From Prevotella sp. (GTDB taxonomy: Bacteria > Bacteroidota > Bacteroidia > Bacteroidales > Bacteroidaceae), in assembly GCA_021204565.1 (NCBI GenBank), contig JAJPZE010000085.1, forward strand, positions 1 to 14,158: a DNA stretch of 14,158 bases, in the 5' to 3' direction. The position numbers were made by a program, and so were the translations under genes. Below, piece after piece: positions 13,424 through 14,158 of the stretch. The notes beneath the pieces were generated by a model that was not told the DNA's origin, did not search any database, and saw nothing but the letters and a program-made list of their open reading frames with translations. Each line of letters opens with the position of its first letter. The first letter of the stretch is position 1.

Positions 13424-13659
13424 ACAGGGAAGAACAGAAATACGGCATCGTCTGCGCCCTAACGTGCGTCGCGGCAATGGCGGGGATAATTATCGGCTTG
13501 GCGTTCGGGGGGCTGATTGCCCTTGCGGTGATACGGCTGAAACCGTTGGGAATAGCGGCAGTAACGTTGTTCGGCGCTGTGCTGTGCCTCACGTTGGCGT
13601 ACAACATCGGCAAACAGGGCGTGTATCTGTTTATCAAAAATATTAACGATCCGGATTGA
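13420..13659 (+). CDS. Two-helix membrane protein (79 aa)
   Basis: A 79-residue protein with two predicted membrane helices, about 9-37 (GIVCALTCVAAMAGIIIGLA) and 42-62 (PLGIAAVTLFGAVLCLTLAY). The start overlaps the previous stop by 4 bases. Size, two helices and position before the late genes could fit a holin, but there is no lysin nearby and the charged tail is weak, so this is only a possibility. Confidence 0.6.
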   Translation: MNREEQKYGIVCALTCVAAMAGIIIGLAFGGLIALAVIRLKPLGIAAVTLFGAVLCLTLAYNIGKQGVYLFIKNINDPD

Positions 13660-13662
13660 ATT

Positions 13663-14022
13663 ATGAATATTAACGATATCACAGAATACCTCACCGGGCG
13701 CGAGATAGAGGTTACAACACGCCGGGGACACACCCTCCGCACAGACGTTACGGCGGTTGTGCCTTACTCCGCCGCAGACAAGAGGCGCTCCGACGGCGCG
13801 TACATTCCCCCTGAGGAGCGCGAGCGCGTGCATCTGATTGGCGTCGCGGCACGCCTCACTCTATCCGCCGGCGCGGCGGAAGACCTCGTATGTTCCGGCG
13901 CAAACTGTCTGCACGGCGCACGCCAAGCGGTGCTGTGCCGCCTTGTCGCCCTCGCTCCGAACGTATCGGAATCGGATTTGCGGAAACTGAAAATGCCCCT
14001 GAGCACGTGCAAACACGCATAA
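13663..14022 (+). CDS. Hypothetical phage protein (119 aa)
   Basis: A 119-residue ORF from ATG 13663, 3 bases after the previous stop. The N-terminal part has a small beta-rich look (EIEVTTRRGHTLRTDVTAVV), then a basic loop (DKRRSDGAYIPPEERERVHL) and an Ala/Leu-rich end with several Cys (C87, C92, C101, C117). The family is not recognised. The first codons N-I-N-D copy the end of the preceding gene at DNA level. Confidence 0.58.
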   Translation: MNINDITEYLTGREIEVTTRRGHTLRTDVTAVVPYSAADKRRSDGAYIPPEERERVHLIGVAARLTLSAGAAEDLVCSGANCLHGARQAVLCRLVALAPNVSESDLRKLKMPLSTCKHA

Positions 14023-14040
14023 CGCAACCGATTTACACGT

Positions 14041-14158
14041 ATGTCGAAGCCCCGCCTGCCGTCCTCAAAGAAACAATACCAACAGCTGAACGCCCGTCTC
14101 GGACGGTATATGCTCGGCGTGCAACAAATATACGACAGCCTTGCGTCGTCGGCGGCGC
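14041..14158 (+). CDS. Start of an unidentified gene, cut by window edge
   Basis: Thirty-nine codons from ATG 14041 run open to the window end: a basic start MSKPRLPSSKKQYQQL followed by a helix (NARLGRYMLGVQQIYDSLAS). Phage minor head/morphogenesis proteins often start with such a basic helical segment, so this may be the first structural gene, but the fragment is too short to name. Confidence 0.45.
   Translation, partial: MSKPRLPSSKKQYQQLNARLGRYMLGVQQIYDSLASSAA

Noticed and set aside
13420..13659. Holin call for the two-helix membrane protein
   Set aside because: No endolysin gene nearby and no specific holin signature; left as a membrane protein of unknown role.

Overview
The window looks like the early region of a temperate phage or prophage of the Bacteroidetes, probably Bacteroidales. 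Three things point there. Several genes are preceded by the Bacteroides-type -7 element TAnnTTTG rather than a sigma70 -10 box. Shine-Dalgarno sequences are largely absent. The protein families (short CI-like HTH proteins with a PE-x-x-P-x-WL-x-x-GEG motif, a Lin1244/DUF4373-type replication protein, a LuxR-tailed phage regulator) are typical of Bacteroidetes phages. No integrase, tRNA, rRNA or insertion sequence is visible. A virion structural gene may begin at the right edge.

Layout. (1) Positions 1-2156 are an AT-richer accessory block on the + strand: the end of an HTH regulator, an antitoxin/PIN-toxin pair, a solitary HicB-like protein, and three short ORFs that all carry a W-K-W motif at the start of a membrane segment. 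It ends in a perfect bidirectional terminator (2168-2204). (2) Positions 2236-3565 are the regulatory switch: a repressor on the - strand, divergent overlapping promoters, a Cro-like HTH protein and a LuxR-type regulator with an N-terminal cysteine cluster. (3) Positions 3580-8655 are a recombination operon: Rad50/SMC-like ATPase with a CxxC zinc hook, Redbeta/RecT-family annealing protein, YycJ-like metallo-beta-lactamase-fold protein, and an SF2 helicase with an ExoX-C-like tail. (4) Positions 8668-12110 are the replication operon: an O-like initiator whose gene carries an iteron array and an AT-rich segment, a T7 gp4/Twinkle-type primase-helicase, and a small SSB-like protein ending DDLPF. 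(5) Positions 12318-14022 hold tightly packed small genes of unknown function, two of them membrane proteins, followed by the first 39 codons of an open gene at the right edge.

How it fits together: once the - strand repressor is lifted, the Cro-like and LuxR-type proteins would be made first, and the long + strand transcript then supplies recombination and replication functions. The initiator would bind the iterons inside its own gene, open the AT-rich stretch and load the primase-helicase, as lambda O does with DnaB. The most interesting observations are the probable origin inside the initiator gene, the SSB-tip-like P-F C-termini on four proteins of the recombination/replication block, the W-K-W membrane-peptide cassette, and a recombination module with an annealing protein but no recognisable RecE/Redalpha exonuclease.
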